From: Halieaceae bacterium
GTDB lineage: Bacteria; Pseudomonadota; Gammaproteobacteria; Pseudomonadales; Halieaceae
Direction of reading: 5' to 3'
Assembly: GCA_018657645.1 (NCBI GenBank)
Contig: JABHWT010000279.1
Span: forward strand, 1-35,138
Length of the DNA: 35,138 nucleotides
In this document: positions 1 through 9,969 of the stretch, piece after piece
Position numbering within the stretch: position 1 is the stretch's first letter
Layout of the letters: every line of letters begins with the position of its first letter
Notes under the pieces: generated by a model
Databases searched by the model: none
What the model was told of the DNA's origin: nothing
Seen by the model: the letters and a program-made list of their open reading frames with translations, nothing else
Made by a program: the position numbers and the translations under genes

Positions 1-1
1 A

Positions 2-130
2 AATCTGGCCCCGCGAAAAATGCGCTTTGGTACATCCGAGGGCATGGTCCTCGCTGCGGGGCCCGGTGGAGAGGACCTATATTTGTTGGAGCCCCACGCG
101 GGAGCAAAACCAGGAATGCAGGTGAAATAA
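2..130 (+). CDS. metG: Methionyl-tRNA synthetase, C-terminal end (partial)
   Basis: The open frame enters from the left edge and ends at TAA 128-130, giving the last 42 residues of a longer protein. The peptide contains [15 protein letters not shown] and ends AKPGMQVK, which matches the C-terminal tRNA-binding (Trbp111/EMAP-like) domain of long bacterial MetRS. This domain dimerises the enzyme and helps bind tRNA. The catalytic part lies outside the window. The rsxA start follows 26 bases later on the same strand, so metG and rsx are probably co-transcribed. The frame is absent from the supplied ORF track because it has no start in the window. Confidence 0.93.
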   Translation, partial: NLAPRKMRFGTSEGMVLAAGPGGEDLYLLEPHAGAKPGMQVK

Positions 131-156
131 GAATCAATCCGTAACGAGTAACCGCT

Positions 157-735
157 ATGTTGGCAGACTATTCAATCCTGTTGGTTGGTGCAATTTTGGT
201 CAACAATTTTGTTCTGGTACAGTTTCTGGGCCTTTGCCCCTTCATGGGGGTATCCAACAAGCTCGAGACAGCTATGGGCATGTCTATGGCAACTACCTTT
301 GTCCTGACCCTTGCCTCGGCCTGCAGTCACCTCACCTATAATTTCCTACTCCAACCCCTCGGTCTGGGCTACCTGAAAACCATATCTTTTATCCTGGTGA
401 TTGCCGTGGTAGTGCAGTTTACCGAGATGGTTGTACGCAAATCCAGTCCTCTGCTCTACCGCGTGCTGGGCGTCTACCTGCCTCTCATCACTACTAATTG
501 CGCAGTGCTGGGCGTCGCCCTGCTGAATATCAATAAAGACCACTCCTTTTTGCAATCCCTGCTCTATGGTTTTGGCGCCGCCGTTGGATTCTCCCTGGTG
601 TTAGTACTCTTTGCGGCAATGCGCGAGCGTCTCAATGTCGCCGACGTTCCACTTCCCTTTAAGGGGCCGGCCATAGGCATGGTGACTGCAGGACTGATGT
701 CTCTGGCCTTTATGGGCTTTGCAGGGTTGGTATAG
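157..735 (+). CDS. rsxA: Rsx/Rnf electron transport complex subunit A
   Basis: Integral membrane subunit of the Rsx/Rnf complex, which passes electrons between NADH and ferredoxin-type carriers and, in enteric bacteria, helps keep SoxR reduced. The 192-residue protein is close to the normal family length and has about six hydrophobic segments. Two short conserved motifs, LGLCP (Cys27) and ITTNC (Cys115), are the cysteines that in this family hold an iron-sulfur cluster in the membrane together with RsxE. First gene of a six-gene operon; rsxB starts 7 bases after its stop. Rsx versus Rnf naming is a matter of convention here. Confidence 0.96.
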   Translation: MLADYSILLVGAILVNNFVLVQFLGLCPFMGVSNKLETAMGMSMATTFVLTLASACSHLTYNFLLQPLGLGYLKTISFILVIAVVVQFTEMVVRKSSPLLYRVLGVYLPLITTNCAVLGVALLNINKDHSFLQSLLYGFGAAVGFSLVLVLFAAMRERLNVADVPLPFKGPAIGMVTAGLMSLAFMGFAGLV

Positions 736-742
736 TCGGACA

Positions 743-1354
743 ATGCTGGAACTGATCTCACACTACCCGCTCGCCGCCGCCCTCCTGGCCCTGGTAGGAA
801 TGGGTGCCGTATTTGGTGCTTTGCTAGGCTATGCCGATGTGCGATTTAGAACTGAGGGCGATCCAATTGCAGACCAGATCAACAACCTACTGCCTCAGAC
901 CCAATGTGGCCAATGCGGCTACCCCGGGTGCCGGCCTTATGCCGAGGCCATTGCGGGTGGAGAGGCAATCAATAAATGTCCTCCGGGAGGAGAGTCCACC
1001 ATTGCCGACCTGGCCGATCTTCTCGATGTGGAGGCCCTGCCACTGGATCAGGAGCACGGGGAAGAGAAAGTCAAAGCTGTGGCCTATATTCGGGAACCGG
1101 AGTGCATTGGCTGTACCAAGTGCATCCAGGCTTGTCCAGTCGATGCCATACTGGGTGCGGCCAAACAAATGCACACGGTTATTGTCAGTGAATGCACCGG
1201 CTGCGACCTTTGCGTAGATCCCTGTCCAGTCGATTGTATTGACATGATACCGCAGGCACAGGGACTTCACAGCTGGCGCTGGCCGCTTCCCGACCCCGTC
1301 AGTAGCGTCGCTGCGATCATCGCGACGGATAGCAACCGGGGGCAGGCGGCATGA
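743..1354 (+). CDS. rsxB: Rsx/Rnf electron transport complex subunit B (ferredoxin-like)
   Basis: Iron-sulfur subunit carrying electrons on the cytoplasmic face. The ORF track starts at 719, inside rsxA, but the ATG at 743 gives the usual N-terminus: a hydrophobic anchor (about residues 5-30) and then the polycluster domain. Visible cluster motifs are CGQCGYPGC (Cys55, 58, 63, with Cys79) followed by two classic 4Fe-4S motifs, [12 protein letters not shown] and [12 protein letters not shown]. At 203 residues the length is normal. The stop overlaps the rsxC start in an ATGA junction, which indicates translational coupling. Confidence 0.95.
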   Translation: MLELISHYPLAAALLALVGMGAVFGALLGYADVRFRTEGDPIADQINNLLPQTQCGQCGYPGCRPYAEAIAGGEAINKCPPGGESTIADLADLLDVEALPLDQEHGEEKVKAVAYIREPECIGCTKCIQACPVDAILGAAKQMHTVIVSECTGCDLCVDPCPVDCIDMIPQAQGLHSWRWPLPDPVSSVAAIIATDSNRGQAA

Positions 1355-2910
1355 GAACAGTATTCCGCTTCCACGGTGGTATTCACCCATCTGAAAACAA
1401 ACAACAGTCTTTACAGACCCCGATAGAGTTTGCTGGGATCCCTCCGGAGTTGGTGATTCCACTCTCCCAACACGTTGGTGCTCCAGCTTCATCGGTAGTC
1501 GCTATCGGGGAGCGGGTTCTGAAAGGCCAGATGATTGCAGAGTCCACGGGTTATATCAGCTTGCCGCTGCACGCCCCTACCTCAGGCACAATCACCGCTA
1601 TTGAGGACCGTACAATCCCTCATCCATCTGGTTACAAGGCGCCGTGCCTCATCATTGCCACAGACGGTGAGGACGAGTGGCAGACCACTCGCTGCGAACC
1701 AAATTACCAGGACCTGACGCCAGCCGAACTGGTGCAACTGCTCCGCGATGCAGGGGTGGCAGGCATGGGCGGGGCCGGATTCCCGACTGCGGTTAAGCTC
1801 TCAATCAACCCGGATGTTCACATTGAAACCCTCGTCATCAACGGTACCGAGTGTGAGCCCTACATAACCGCCGACGATGCGCTAATGCGTGAGCGCGGTG
1901 CCCAAATTATCGAGGGTGCAAGAATTCTCAGTTATATTATTAATCCAGCACGAACCCTCATTGGCGTGGAGGACAATAAACCAGAGGGAATAGCCAGTTT
2001 GCGCTATGCTGCCCGGGACACAGGTATCGACATAGTAGCAGTCCCGACCCGTTACCCATCGGGGGGTGAAAAACAGCTCATTGAAATTTTAACCAACAAG
2101 CAGGTACCCAGCGGTGGACTGCCGGCAGACATCGGTGTCATGTGCCAGAATCTGGGTACCACAGTGGCTATCCACGATGCGGTCATCAAAGGACGCCCCC
2201 TTATCTCCCGAATTACCACCGTTACCGGTAGATCACTGGATCAGCCACAGAATTTCGAAGTATTACTGGGTACTCCCCTGCGTTTCCTTCTGTCCAGGGC
2301 CGGTTATCAGGGTAGCACCAACAACAAGCTGATTATCGGTGGCCCAATGATGGGTTTTACCGTGCCCAATGCCGATGTGCCTGTTGTGAAAACCTGCAAT
2401 TGCCTGCTTGCTCCCACCGAAAACGAATTACCCTCGCCCCCTCCTGCCAAGGCCTGTATTCGCTGCGGTCAGTGTGCCGAGGTTTGCCCTGCCAGTTTGC
2501 TCCCCCAACAATTGTTCTGGTTCGCCCAGGGCAACGAGCACGAAAAACTGGAGCGACACAACCTGTTTGATTGCATCGAGTGTGGATCCTGCTCATGGGT
2601 ATGCCCCAGTCACATCCCGCTGGTGCAATACTACCGCGCTGCCAAGGCAGACATAGTACTGCACAGAGAGAATCACCTTAAATCAGAGCATGCCCGAGGC
2701 CGATTCGAGTTTCGCCAGGCTCGAATCGCTCGCGAAGTGCACGAAAAACAGACCAGGCGTGAGGCACGCAGGCAAGCGGCTCTGGCCCACAATAACGATA
2801 GCGGATCGATAACAAGCCCCAGCACAGACCCTGTCCAGGCTGCCATAGCGCGAGCCAAGGCTCGCAAAGCAGGACAACAGAAGCCCAGATCAGAGCCTGA
2901 GAGTTCCTGA
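1351..2910 (+). CDS. rsxC: Rsx/Rnf electron transport complex subunit C
   Basis: Peripheral NADH/FMN-binding subunit, related to the 51-kDa subunit of complex I. The 519-residue protein has an N-terminal barrel-sandwich region, a glycine-rich nucleotide-binding stretch ([15 protein letters not shown]) near residue 135, and two 4Fe-4S motifs, [12 protein letters not shown] (about 368) and [12 protein letters not shown] (about 408). The C-terminal tail after the clusters is charged and Ala/Arg-rich but only about 80 residues, much shorter than the long repeat tail of the E. coli protein. Overlaps rsxB by 4 bases; rsxD begins 2 bases after the stop. Confidence 0.96.
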   Translation: MRTVFRFHGGIHPSENKQQSLQTPIEFAGIPPELVIPLSQHVGAPASSVVAIGERVLKGQMIAESTGYISLPLHAPTSGTITAIEDRTIPHPSGYKAPCLIIATDGEDEWQTTRCEPNYQDLTPAELVQLLRDAGVAGMGGAGFPTAVKLSINPDVHIETLVINGTECEPYITADDALMRERGAQIIEGARILSYIINPARTLIGVEDNKPEGIASLRYAARDTGIDIVAVPTRYPSGGEKQLIEILTNKQVPSGGLPADIGVMCQNLGTTVAIHDAVIKGRPLISRITTVTGRSLDQPQNFEVLLGTPLRFLLSRAGYQGSTNNKLIIGGPMMGFTVPNADVPVVKTCNCLLAPTENELPSPPPAKACIRCGQCAEVCPASLLPQQLFWFAQGNEHEKLERHNLFDCIECGSCSWVCPSHIPLVQYYRAAKADIVLHRENHLKSEHARGRFEFRQARIAREVHEKQTRREARRQAALAHNNDSGSITSPSTDPVQAAIARAKARKAGQQKPRSEPESS

Positions 2911-2911
2911 C

Positions 2912-3940
2912 ATGGCCCCCGTGCTCATTACATCCCCACACGCTCACAGCGCCCGTTCCACCGCAGGGATGATGCTCAAAGTCTTGTTGGCCACAGTACC
3001 GGGCATACTGGTTCTTACCTATTTCTTCGGTTTTGGTACCCTTGTTAACATCCTCTGGGCCTGTGTAGTTGCGCTGACTTGCGAGTCTTTGGCCCTGGCT
3101 TTACGACGTCGCCCCCTGCTCTTCTACCTTGGCGATTATAGCGCCCTGGTTACCGCGACGTTAATAGGTATTGCACTGCCTCCCTATTCGTCCTGGTGGC
3201 TAATTGCAATCGGCACAGGCTCCGCTATTCTGCTTGCCAAACACCTGTACGGCGGCCTGGGTTACAACCCGTTTAATCCGGCCATGGTAGGGTATGTCAT
3301 CCTGCTGATATCGTTCCCGGTCCAGATGACAAGTTGGGCCTTACCGCAGGGCCCCGAAGAGCTACCTGGCCTTATTGAGGCCCTGAAGGCCTGTTTCGCG
3401 CCAGCGCACTACGATGGCACCACCATGGCAACACCTCTGGACCTTCTCAAGCAAAACAATAGTCTGCCAGTTGACGAATTGTGGGTTGAAAATCAGCAAT
3501 TTGGCCGCTGGGCCGGGCTCGGTTGGGAATGGGTTAATATTGCATTTTTAGGTGGCGGCTTATGGCTGCTTTGGCAGCGCGTTTTTACATGGCACGCCCC
3601 GGTGACAATGTTAGTGGCCCTGGCCCTTATGGCATCCCTGTTTTACGACGGCGGCAGTGCCGCCAGTGGCGGTTCACCCCTGTTCCATTTGCTTAGTGGT
3701 GCCACCATGCTAGGTGCTTTTTTCATCGTTACGGACCCAGTGACATCGGCTGTATCGCTACGCGGTCGTCTCGTCTACGGCACACTCATTGGTGTTCTAA
3801 TTTATGTCATTAGAGTCTGGGGCAATTATCCCGATGCGATGGCCTTCGCTGTTCTCATTATGAATTTCGCAGCTCCCTTTATCGATCACTTCACCCAGCC
3901 CCGCACTTATGGGCACCGCGACAAGCCGGAGAATCGGTAA
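2912..3940 (+). CDS. rsxD: Rsx/Rnf electron transport complex subunit D
   Basis: Integral membrane flavoprotein subunit, homologous to NqrB, thought to take part in ion translocation. The 342-residue protein has around ten hydrophobic segments. The motif SGATMLGAFF contains Thr265, the expected site of covalent FMN attachment in the RnfD/NqrB family. The conserved GYNPFNPAMVGY loop is also present. The start ATG lies one base after the rsxC stop, so translation is almost certainly coupled. Confidence 0.96.
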   Translation: MAPVLITSPHAHSARSTAGMMLKVLLATVPGILVLTYFFGFGTLVNILWACVVALTCESLALALRRRPLLFYLGDYSALVTATLIGIALPPYSSWWLIAIGTGSAILLAKHLYGGLGYNPFNPAMVGYVILLISFPVQMTSWALPQGPEELPGLIEALKACFAPAHYDGTTMATPLDLLKQNNSLPVDELWVENQQFGRWAGLGWEWVNIAFLGGGLWLLWQRVFTWHAPVTMLVALALMASLFYDGGSAASGGSPLFHLLSGATMLGAFFIVTDPVTSAVSLRGRLVYGTLIGVLIYVIRVWGNYPDAMAFAVLIMNFAAPFIDHFTQPRTYGHRDKPENR

Positions 3941-3941
3941 A

Positions 3942-4583
3942 ATGCCGCGGCAGTCAATGACTCGCAATAGCCTGCTACTGGCCTCGTTCGCGGTAATCAG
4001 CACCGGCATCATCGCAGGCACGTACCTCCTCACACAAGACCGCATTGCCCTGGAGCAGCGCAAAGCGGAGGAGAAGGCACTACTGGAAATCGTGCCCAGA
4101 GACAGACACGACAATGTCATGCTTGATGACACACTACGAGTCGATGCATCAACACCGGGCCTGGGCCTGGGCCGCACCCGACAAATCTACCTGGCGCAAC
4201 TTGAGGGAAAGGTAGTAACGGCCATTGTCCCAGCGACAACATCCGAGGGTTACAGCGGTGATATCAATCTGATTATTGGTGTCAATGCCGACGGTAGTAT
4301 TGCCGGACTGCGAATACTTAGCCATAGGGAAACCCCCGGATTGGGAGACAAAATAGACCTCAAGAAATCTGACTGGGTTTTGAGTTTCGATGGTCGTTCT
4401 CTTGGAAATCCGACTGAGGAAAATTGGTCTGTCAAAAAGGATGGCGGTGTTTTTGATCAATTTACAGGCGCTACTATTACTCCGCGGGCCGTTGTTGCGG
4501 CGGTGCTAAAGGCGCTGCGCTATGCGGAGGCCGAGAAAGACGCGCTGTTTGCAGCCGACCGCCAAGACGCGGGGGTGGAGTAA
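3942..4583 (+). CDS. rsxG: Rsx/Rnf electron transport complex subunit G
   Basis: Periplasm-facing flavoprotein anchored by one N-terminal helix ([20 protein letters not shown]), homologous to NqrC. The FMN-binding domain carries FTGATITP, with Thr178 as the expected covalently flavinylated residue. The ORF track begins at 3909, which would overlap rsxD by 32 bases; the ATG at 3942 sits one base after the rsxD stop and fits the packing of this operon better, giving 213 residues. The stop overlaps the rsxE start (TAATG). The flavin transferase ApbE needed to load FMN is not in this window. Confidence 0.94.
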   Translation: MPRQSMTRNSLLLASFAVISTGIIAGTYLLTQDRIALEQRKAEEKALLEIVPRDRHDNVMLDDTLRVDASTPGLGLGRTRQIYLAQLEGKVVTAIVPATTSEGYSGDINLIIGVNADGSIAGLRILSHRETPGLGDKIDLKKSDWVLSFDGRSLGNPTEENWSVKKDGGVFDQFTGATITPRAVVAAVLKALRYAEAEKDALFAADRQDAGVE

Positions 4584-5296
4584 TGGCTGACACAGACTAC
4601 AAAATGCTGACTCGCAGCGGCCTTTGGAAAAATAACCCTGCTATCGTTCAATTACTTGGGCTTTGCCCCCTGCTTGCGGTTACCGGCAGTGTAGTCAATG
4701 CCATCGGCCTGGCGATTGCTACGACCTTTGTCCTGGTCGGCTCCGGGGCAGCTGTCTCGGCTGTCCGGCAAGTGCTGTCAGATGCCATCAGACTGCCGGT
4801 ATTTGTGATGATAATTGCAGCAGCAGTCACCTGTATCGAATTATTAATGCAGGCTTTCGCCTATGAGTTATACCAGATTCTCGGCATCTTTCTTCCACTG
4901 ATAACCACCAATTGCATCATCCTTGGTCGCGCCGAGTCTTTCGCCAGCCGGAACCCGATGATCCCCGCCATCTACGACGGCTTCATAATGGGTATTGGGT
5001 TCAGTCTCGTTCTGATTCTACTGGGAGGGCTGCGCGAAGTAATTGGCACTGGCGTACTGTTTGCAGATATGGATTTGCTGTTCGGCCCCAGCGCTGCCGA
5101 TTGGGAATGGGTCCTGGTGGAGAGTTATCAGCCTTTTCTGCTTGCCATTTTGCCTCCAGGAGCGTTTATCTTTGCAGGACTCATTATTGCTGTGAAAAAC
5201 CTGATCGACATCCGCATTGAAAAACGCCGGGACCGGCTAAGGCAGAAACCGGTTAAAGGCGCCAGGCGAGTACGAGTAACCGGGAAAATTTCCTAG
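4583..5296 (+). CDS. rsxE: Rsx/Rnf electron transport complex subunit E
   Basis: Integral membrane subunit and paralogue of RsxA. It shares the LGLCP (Cys28) and ITTNC (Cys111) motifs that bind the membrane iron-sulfur cluster jointly with RsxA. The 237-residue protein has about six hydrophobic segments and a basic cytoplasmic tail ([17 protein letters not shown]). It is the last gene of the rsx operon. The endonuclease III gene nth, which often follows rsxE in gammaproteobacteria, is not present; a convergent minus-strand SDR gene follows instead. Confidence 0.95.
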   Translation: MADTDYKMLTRSGLWKNNPAIVQLLGLCPLLAVTGSVVNAIGLAIATTFVLVGSGAAVSAVRQVLSDAIRLPVFVMIIAAAVTCIELLMQAFAYELYQILGIFLPLITTNCIILGRAESFASRNPMIPAIYDGFIMGIGFSLVLILLGGLREVIGTGVLFADMDLLFGPSAADWEWVLVESYQPFLLAILPPGAFIFAGLIIAVKNLIDIRIEKRRDRLRQKPVKGARRVRVTGKIS

Positions 5297-5389
5297 CGTT
5301 GGTCTGGATGGCCTGTAATTTTTTACTACCGGTTAAAAATAAAAGGGCGACTCATTTCTTCCTTCACTTGCGTCTGACCAAGACTGAAC

Positions 5390-6364
5390 TTATTGCATCA
5401 CTTTATCAATTTTCCAGTCAGTCGCTGCGCGAAGAGTATCCATAAATGATTGCTCATATGCCTGTTCCGGATCACTGCGAACGCTTTGGTCTATAATCTT
5501 CGCGTCATCTCCGACCAGAATTCGCCAGCGCTCCTCGCGAACGCCATCCAGGATAATTGCCACCGCCTCGGAGGCCGAGGTCGGCGCACCCTCTGCAAAT
5601 GCGGACATCATATTCTCGAGCATCGCCTTGATTTCATCTACTCCCATCTCCTTGCCCTGATCTTCCTTGCCAAGTAGGACTGAAAATAGTTGCAAATCTT
5701 CATCGGTTAAATTTTCCGGATCGAAGCCAGAAACAATTTTCCCCGAATTGGCCAGCAGAGGCGTGCCGATATGGCCAGGCATAACCACCGACACTTTGAC
5801 GTGCGGGGCATGGTTGCGAAAGTCGTTTAGCAGTGCCTCGGAAAACCCCTTGACTGCAAACTTGGCCGAGGAATAGGCAGTGTGCGGGGCCTGGGGACCA
5901 ATGCTGGCCCAGAAACCATTGACACTGGAGGTGTTAATCAAGTGCGCTTCGCTGGCATTAATCAGTAATGGCACAAAGGCGCGACTGCACAGGTAAACCC
6001 CCCCCCAGCAGATATTGAACGTACGCTCCCATTGCTCGCGTGGATCATTAATGAAACTGCCACCGCCGCCAACACCCGCATTATTGAACAACAAGTTAAC
6101 ATGATCAGTAGCGTGTTCAGCTACAACGCTATCGCGAAACGCGTTGACAGCTGCCTCATCTGACACATCGCAAACATGCGTGGTGACTGTTACACCCGGG
6201 GGAGCCTCGCTATCGCAAATAGCCTTTGTCTCCGCCATATTGTTTTCAAGGACATCGCAGAAGGCCACGTTACAACCGGATGCAACCAATTGCCGGACTA
6301 ACTCCCTGCCCATGCCGGTACCACCACCGGTCACCACAGCCAACTTGCCACTAAAATCCTTCAT
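5390..6364 (-). CDS. SDR family NAD(P)-dependent oxidoreductase
   Basis: Short-chain dehydrogenase/reductase, 324 residues, longer than the usual 250 because of a C-terminal extension. Seen directly: cofactor motif TGGGTGMG near residue 12, the NNAGVGGGG stretch, catalytic serine in NTSSVNGFW, and YSSAK with Tyr164/Lys168. The start ATG is preceded by a strong AAGGAG. The C-terminal part (about 210-324) resembles SDRs of the type often annotated with broad or unknown alcohol/steroid substrates; the true substrate cannot be read from sequence. It lies downstream of and on the same strand as the DUF1820 gene, 14 bases away, so the two may form an operon. Confidence 0.9.
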   Translation of the reverse strand: MKDFSGKLAVVTGGGTGMGRELVRQLVASGCNVAFCDVLENNMAETKAICDSEAPPGVTVTTHVCDVSDEAAVNAFRDSVVAEHATDHVNLLFNNAGVGGGGSFINDPREQWERTFNICWGGVYLCSRAFVPLLINASEAHLINTSSVNGFWASIGPQAPHTAYSSAKFAVKGFSEALLNDFRNHAPHVKVSVVMPGHIGTPLLANSGKIVSGFDPENLTDEDLQLFSVLLGKEDQGKEMGVDEIKAMLENMMSAFAEGAPTSASEAVAIILDGVREERWRILVGDDAKIIDQSVRSDPEQAYEQSFMDTLRAATDWKIDKVMQ

Positions 6365-6378
6365 TTCTTCTCCTTATT

Positions 6379-6723
6379 TTAGTCTTCGCTGCTCTTCTTG
6401 CCTGACTGCAGGCCGGTAAAAGGGAAACTGGCGACATTGCCATCGGCTGAGGAGCCATCGGATATTTTAGCGGCGCCTTCTTTGTCCACTTCATCGATGC
6501 GGATGATTGCCTGCAGCGGAATATAGCTGCGATTGACACCGGCAAACTCATTCTTGAGCTTTTCTTCGCTGGGGTCTACCAGAATCTGCGAGCGCTCACC
6601 GAACACAAACTCTTCGACCTCTATAAAGCCCCACATATCGCTTTGATAAATCTGCCGGGCAAACATCTCGAACACCTGGTCGTGGTTGTGAAAGATCACC
6701 TTGTAAACGGGTAGATTTGCCAT
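6379..6723 (-). CDS. DUF1820 family protein
   Basis: Small cytoplasmic protein of 114 residues. The ORF track begins at 6861, but the ATG at 6723 (MANLPVYKVIFHN) has GAGGAA just upstream and gives the family N-terminus, so the longer start is rejected. The core YKVIFHNHDQVFEMFARQ, with WGFIEVEEFVFG and IDEVDKEGAAKI following, matches what I know of the DUF1820 family, whose function is unknown. Its position next to miaB-phoH-ybeY agrees with Pseudomonas, where a DUF1820 gene also neighbours miaB. The last 20 residues are low-complexity and variable. Confidence 0.85.
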   Translation of the reverse strand: MANLPVYKVIFHNHDQVFEMFARQIYQSDMWGFIEVEEFVFGERSQILVDPSEEKLKNEFAGVNRSYIPLQAIIRIDEVDKEGAAKISDGSSADGNVASFPFTGLQSGKKSSED

Positions 6724-7079
6724 TGTTTCCTCATACCTTGGCCAGTCCGGAGAACCAGTGGACGGCCAACTGAATTTAGCGGGCGGCAATATTACCATCA
6801 TCTGGGCAGAATTCCAGCCCGAGCCCTTTCCAGACCCAGGGCAAATCTGTATGATTCGCATCCCTTTTTACCCTAGGAGTCTGTCGGACTTAACACTGTT
6901 CTACTGCGCAAAAGCAGATATCAGCCATATTTCACGGTCAATTTCGTTAAATAGTGCCACTACTGGCCTTAATCGACCGCATAAACTGACTAATATCTTC
7001 TTCCCTTCGCTACGAACGGTTAGGTCCGACAGACTCCTGGAGCAGAAAATAATGGCGAGGCGGCCACAGTAGAAAACTT
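6724..7079. other. Gene-free interval between divergent genes
   Basis: 356 bases separate the divergent DUF1820 and miaB genes. It must hold promoters for both, but I see no convincing -35/-10 pair. The ORF at 6758-7072 (+) has no recognisable protein features. The notable content is a pair of 20-bp inverted repeats listed separately. Confidence 0.6.
6875..7038. repeat. Inverted repeat pair bounding a 164-bp segment (possible MITE)
   Basis: AGGAGTCTGTCGGACTTAAC at 6875-6894 is matched in reverse complement by 7019-7038 with 19 of 20 bases pairing (one T/G mismatch); 15 of these are contiguous. The arms enclose 124 bases with no gene. If the element ends two bases inside the arms, the flanking tetramers are CTAG and CTGG, one base apart, a weak hint of a target duplication. 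It may be a miniature transposable element, a remnant with both ends of an insertion sequence, or a large transcript hairpin in the miaB leader. Confidence 0.6.
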
Positions 7080-8411
7080 GTGAGTAAGAAACTGCACATC
7101 AAGACCCATGGATGCCAGATGAACGAATACGATTCGGCACGGATCCATGATCTGCTTCGGGAAAGCCACGACATGGTCCTCATTGACGACCCTGAAGATG
7201 CCGATGTATTAATTCTAAACACTTGTTCTATAAGGGAAAAAGCTCAGGAGAAGGTATTTCACCAGCTAGGTCGCTGGAAACACTTGAAACAGAAAAACCC
7301 GGATCTCGTAATAGGTGTTGGCGGCTGTGTCGCCAGTCAGGAAGGGGCAGACATTGGCAAACGCGCACCGTATGTCGACCTGGTATTCGGACCCCAGACC
7401 CTGCATCGACTACCGCAGATGATAGAACAGCGTAGAACTGGTGGCACTCTGATAGTAGATGTCAGCTTTCCAGAAATCGAGAAATTCGACAATTTGCCCA
7501 GCCCCAGGGTAGAGGGCCCCTCCGCCTTTGTATCGATCATGGAGGGCTGCAGCAAATACTGCACTTTCTGCGTGGTGCCCTACACTCGTGGTGAGGAAGT
7601 ATCGCGGCCACTGGATGATGTTATTGCCGAAGTCGTTCAACTGGTGGAAGGCGGTGTGTGCGAAGTGAATTTGCTGGGCCAGAATGTCAATGCCTATCGC
7701 GGCCAGGACCACCTCGGCGAAGTCGTTGATTTCGCCGAATTACTGTACTTCGTAGCAGGTGTACCGGGGATCGAGCGCATACGTTACACGACGTCTCACC
7801 CGGTCGAATTTTCCGACGCCCTGATCGCAGCTTATGCCGACATTCCGCAACTGGTTGATCATCTGCATTTACCCGTACAAAGTGGATCGGACCGGGTGCT
7901 CGCTGCCATGAAACGAGGTCACACCGTACTGGAGTACAAATCCAAAATCAGACGACTGCGCAGCGTTCGGCCACAGATCAGCATTTCCTCGGACTTCATC
8001 ATCGGCTTCCCCGGCGAAACCGACACCGATTTTGCCGCCACCATGAAACTGATTGACGACATTGAATTCGACAGTTCCTTCAGTTTCGTGTACAGCGCCC
8101 GCCCCGGCACACCCGCCGCTGACCTACCCGACGACACCGACCAGGAGACAAAAAAACAACGTCTGAAGATTCTCCAGGATAGAGTCGGACAACAGGCCCA
8201 ACAGATTAGTCGCCGCATGGTCGACTCTATACAAACCGTGCTGGTTACCGGCGTATCTAAAAAGGACCCGGGGCAATTACAGGGCCGCACCGGGAACAAT
8301 CGCGTGGTGAATTTTTCGACCAGTGATCAGTCTCTCATCGGTACCTTTGTCGACGTGCACATTCTGGAAGCGCTGCCCAATTCATTGCGCGGTGCGCTAA
8401 AGCACAGTTGA
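7080..8411 (+). CDS. miaB: tRNA-2-methylthio-N6-dimethylallyladenosine synthase MiaB
   Basis: Radical SAM methylthiotransferase that adds the 2-methylthio group to i6A37 of tRNAs reading UNN codons. The 443-residue protein has the N-terminal cluster cysteines Cys12 ([10 protein letters not shown]), Cys49 (NTCSIREKA) and Cys83 (GGCVASQEG), the radical SAM motif CSKYCTFC (Cys157, 161, 164), and a C-terminal TRAM-like region. The start is GTG at 7080; there is no good Shine-Dalgarno. First gene of the conserved miaB-phoH-ybeY-corC-lnt run. Confidence 0.97.
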   Translation: MSKKLHIKTHGCQMNEYDSARIHDLLRESHDMVLIDDPEDADVLILNTCSIREKAQEKVFHQLGRWKHLKQKNPDLVIGVGGCVASQEGADIGKRAPYVDLVFGPQTLHRLPQMIEQRRTGGTLIVDVSFPEIEKFDNLPSPRVEGPSAFVSIMEGCSKYCTFCVVPYTRGEEVSRPLDDVIAEVVQLVEGGVCEVNLLGQNVNAYRGQDHLGEVVDFAELLYFVAGVPGIERIRYTTSHPVEFSDALIAAYADIPQLVDHLHLPVQSGSDRVLAAMKRGHTVLEYKSKIRRLRSVRPQISISSDFIIGFPGETDTDFAATMKLIDDIEFDSSFSFVYSARPGTPAADLPDDTDQETKKQRLKILQDRVGQQAQQISRRMVDSIQTVLVTGVSKKDPGQLQGRTGNNRVVNFSTSDQSLIGTFVDVHILEALPNSLRGALKHS

Positions 8412-8473
8412 CTGTAGCAAAATCCGGTATATCCTTTAATTAATGCCACTACTCGGAGCGACTGCAGACCACA

Positions 8474-9496
8474 TTGAACAGTGAACCCCCAAGCCAACCG
8501 TCGACGCAACAAAGCCTCACACTCGAACCAAATGACACGCGTCACCTGGCTGACTTATGCGGCCAGCTCGACAGCCATTTACGCCAGATCGAACAGCACC
8601 TGGCAATTCAGATCAATGCGCGAGGTAATCAGTTCAGGCTAAGTGGCCCAGCCGTCAATGTGGCAGCCGGTAAACAGCTGCTCATTCACCTTTACGCAGA
8701 AGTTTGCCAGGGAGTAAATCTCACTGCGGAAACCCTGCATTTACAACTGGTTCAAACCGGTTCGGGGCACCTTGCGAGTTGTCAGGACAGTATACAGGCG
8801 GCAGACGCCGTTCAGGTTATCCGCACCAAGCGAGTAGCTGTTAAACCTCGCGGCGAAAATCAACAGGTCTATGTAAGCACAATAAAGCAGTACGATATTA
8901 ACTTTGGTATTGGTCCTGCCGGTACCGGCAAAACCCACCTCGCTGTGGCCTGTGCAGTAGAAGCTCTCCTGGAGGAACGCGTTCGTCGCATTCTGCTAGT
9001 GCGCCCCGCTGTGGAAGCAGGTGAGAAACTGGGCTTTCTGCCGGGCGATCTGAGCCAGAAAATCGACCCCTATTTACGACCGCTTTACGATGCACTCTAC
9101 GAAATGCTGGGCTTCGAGACGGTGAACAAATATATAGAGCGCAATATTATTGAGGTTGCTCCATTGGCCTTCATGCGAGGCCGGACCCTGAACAACGCCT
9201 TCATCATCCTCGACGAGGCCCAGAATACGACACGTGAACAGATGAAAATGTTTCTCACCCGGATCGGCTTCGGTTCTACTGCTGTTATCACGGGCGACGC
9301 CACTCAAATAGATTTGCCTCGCGGCACTGCATCCGGCCTGACCCATGTGAGCAACATTCTGGAAAATGTAGAGGGCATCGGCTTTACTTACTTTTCCAAT
9401 AGGGATGTTGTCCGTCACCCACTGGTACAACGTATTGTTGCCGCCTACGACATACACGAAGAAAATACCACTGCACTGGACAAGACGCGGAAATGA
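8474..9496 (+). CDS. phoH: PhoH-like ATPase
   Basis: Cytoplasmic P-loop ATPase of the PhoH/YbeZ family, linked to YbeY and RNA/ribosome metabolism. The 340-residue protein has an N-terminal KH-like region (about 20-120), Walker A GPAGTGKT at 147-154 and Walker B FIILDEAQNTT near 243-250. The start is a TTG at 8474; no in-frame ATG exists upstream of the ATPase core, and LEPNDTRHLADLCGQ at the N-terminus fits the family. It overlaps ybeY by an ATGA junction, supporting joint function with YbeY. Confidence 0.94.
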   Translation: MNSEPPSQPSTQQSLTLEPNDTRHLADLCGQLDSHLRQIEQHLAIQINARGNQFRLSGPAVNVAAGKQLLIHLYAEVCQGVNLTAETLHLQLVQTGSGHLASCQDSIQAADAVQVIRTKRVAVKPRGENQQVYVSTIKQYDINFGIGPAGTGKTHLAVACAVEALLEERVRRILLVRPAVEAGEKLGFLPGDLSQKIDPYLRPLYDALYEMLGFETVNKYIERNIIEVAPLAFMRGRTLNNAFIILDEAQNTTREQMKMFLTRIGFGSTAVITGDATQIDLPRGTASGLTHVSNILENVEGIGFTYFSNRDVVRHPLVQRIVAAYDIHEENTTALDKTRK

Positions 9497-9969
9497 ACCT
9501 TCAACTGGATATTCAGAAGTGTAGTGCACAACCCACACCAACGAATGACGAAATATTGTGCTGGGTTAATGCGGCCCTGGTCGACCGACAGCGGGATACC
9601 GAAATAAGTGTGCGATTGGTAGACCGGGAGGAAATGGCCCGATTGAACGAGGCTTATCGCGGCAAACCCGGGTCTACCAATGTTCTGTCTTTCCCCTCCA
9701 ATCTACCCCGGGAGCTGGCGCTTCCACTATTGGGGGACATCGTAATATGTGTACCCGTAGTGCACCAGGAGGCCGCCGACCAGTGCAAGTCTCCTAGTGC
9801 GCACTGGGCCCATATGACGGTGCATGGCATCTTGCATCTATTAGGATACGACCATCTGAGCGATGAGGAAGCGCAGACCATGGAATCGCTGGAAACCGAA
9901 ATTCTTGCAAGCCTCGATTACCCCTGTCCCTATAAAGTTCATAATCCCGGAGAAACCACACCGAAATGA
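9493..9969 (+). CDS. ybeY: Endoribonuclease YbeY
   Basis: Metal-dependent endoribonuclease involved in 16S rRNA 3' maturation and 70S ribosome quality control. The 158-residue protein carries the signature HGILHLLGYDH, with zinc ligands His111, His115 and His121. The central GSTNVLSFPS motif is also typical. It starts inside the phoH stop (ATGA) and ends in another ATGA overlap with corC, so the three genes are translationally coupled. Confidence 0.96.
   Translation: MNLQLDIQKCSAQPTPTNDEILCWVNAALVDRQRDTEISVRLVDREEMARLNEAYRGKPGSTNVLSFPSNLPRELALPLLGDIVICVPVVHQEAADQCKSPSAHWAHMTVHGILHLLGYDHLSDEEAQTMESLETEILASLDYPCPYKVHNPGETTPK

Noticed and set aside
3909-3941. Longer rsxG start in the ORF track
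   Set aside because: It would overlap rsxD by 32 bases; the ATG one base after the rsxD stop fits the operon better.
5297-5389. Terminator after rsxE
   Set aside because: A T-run and an A-run flank ACTACCGGT, but the stem has mismatches and I cannot make a convincing hairpin.
6758-7072. 104-residue plus-strand ORF between the DUF1820 gene and miaB
   Set aside because: Spans the inverted repeats, has no known motifs, and overlaps the divergent promoter region; composition looks like a chance frame.
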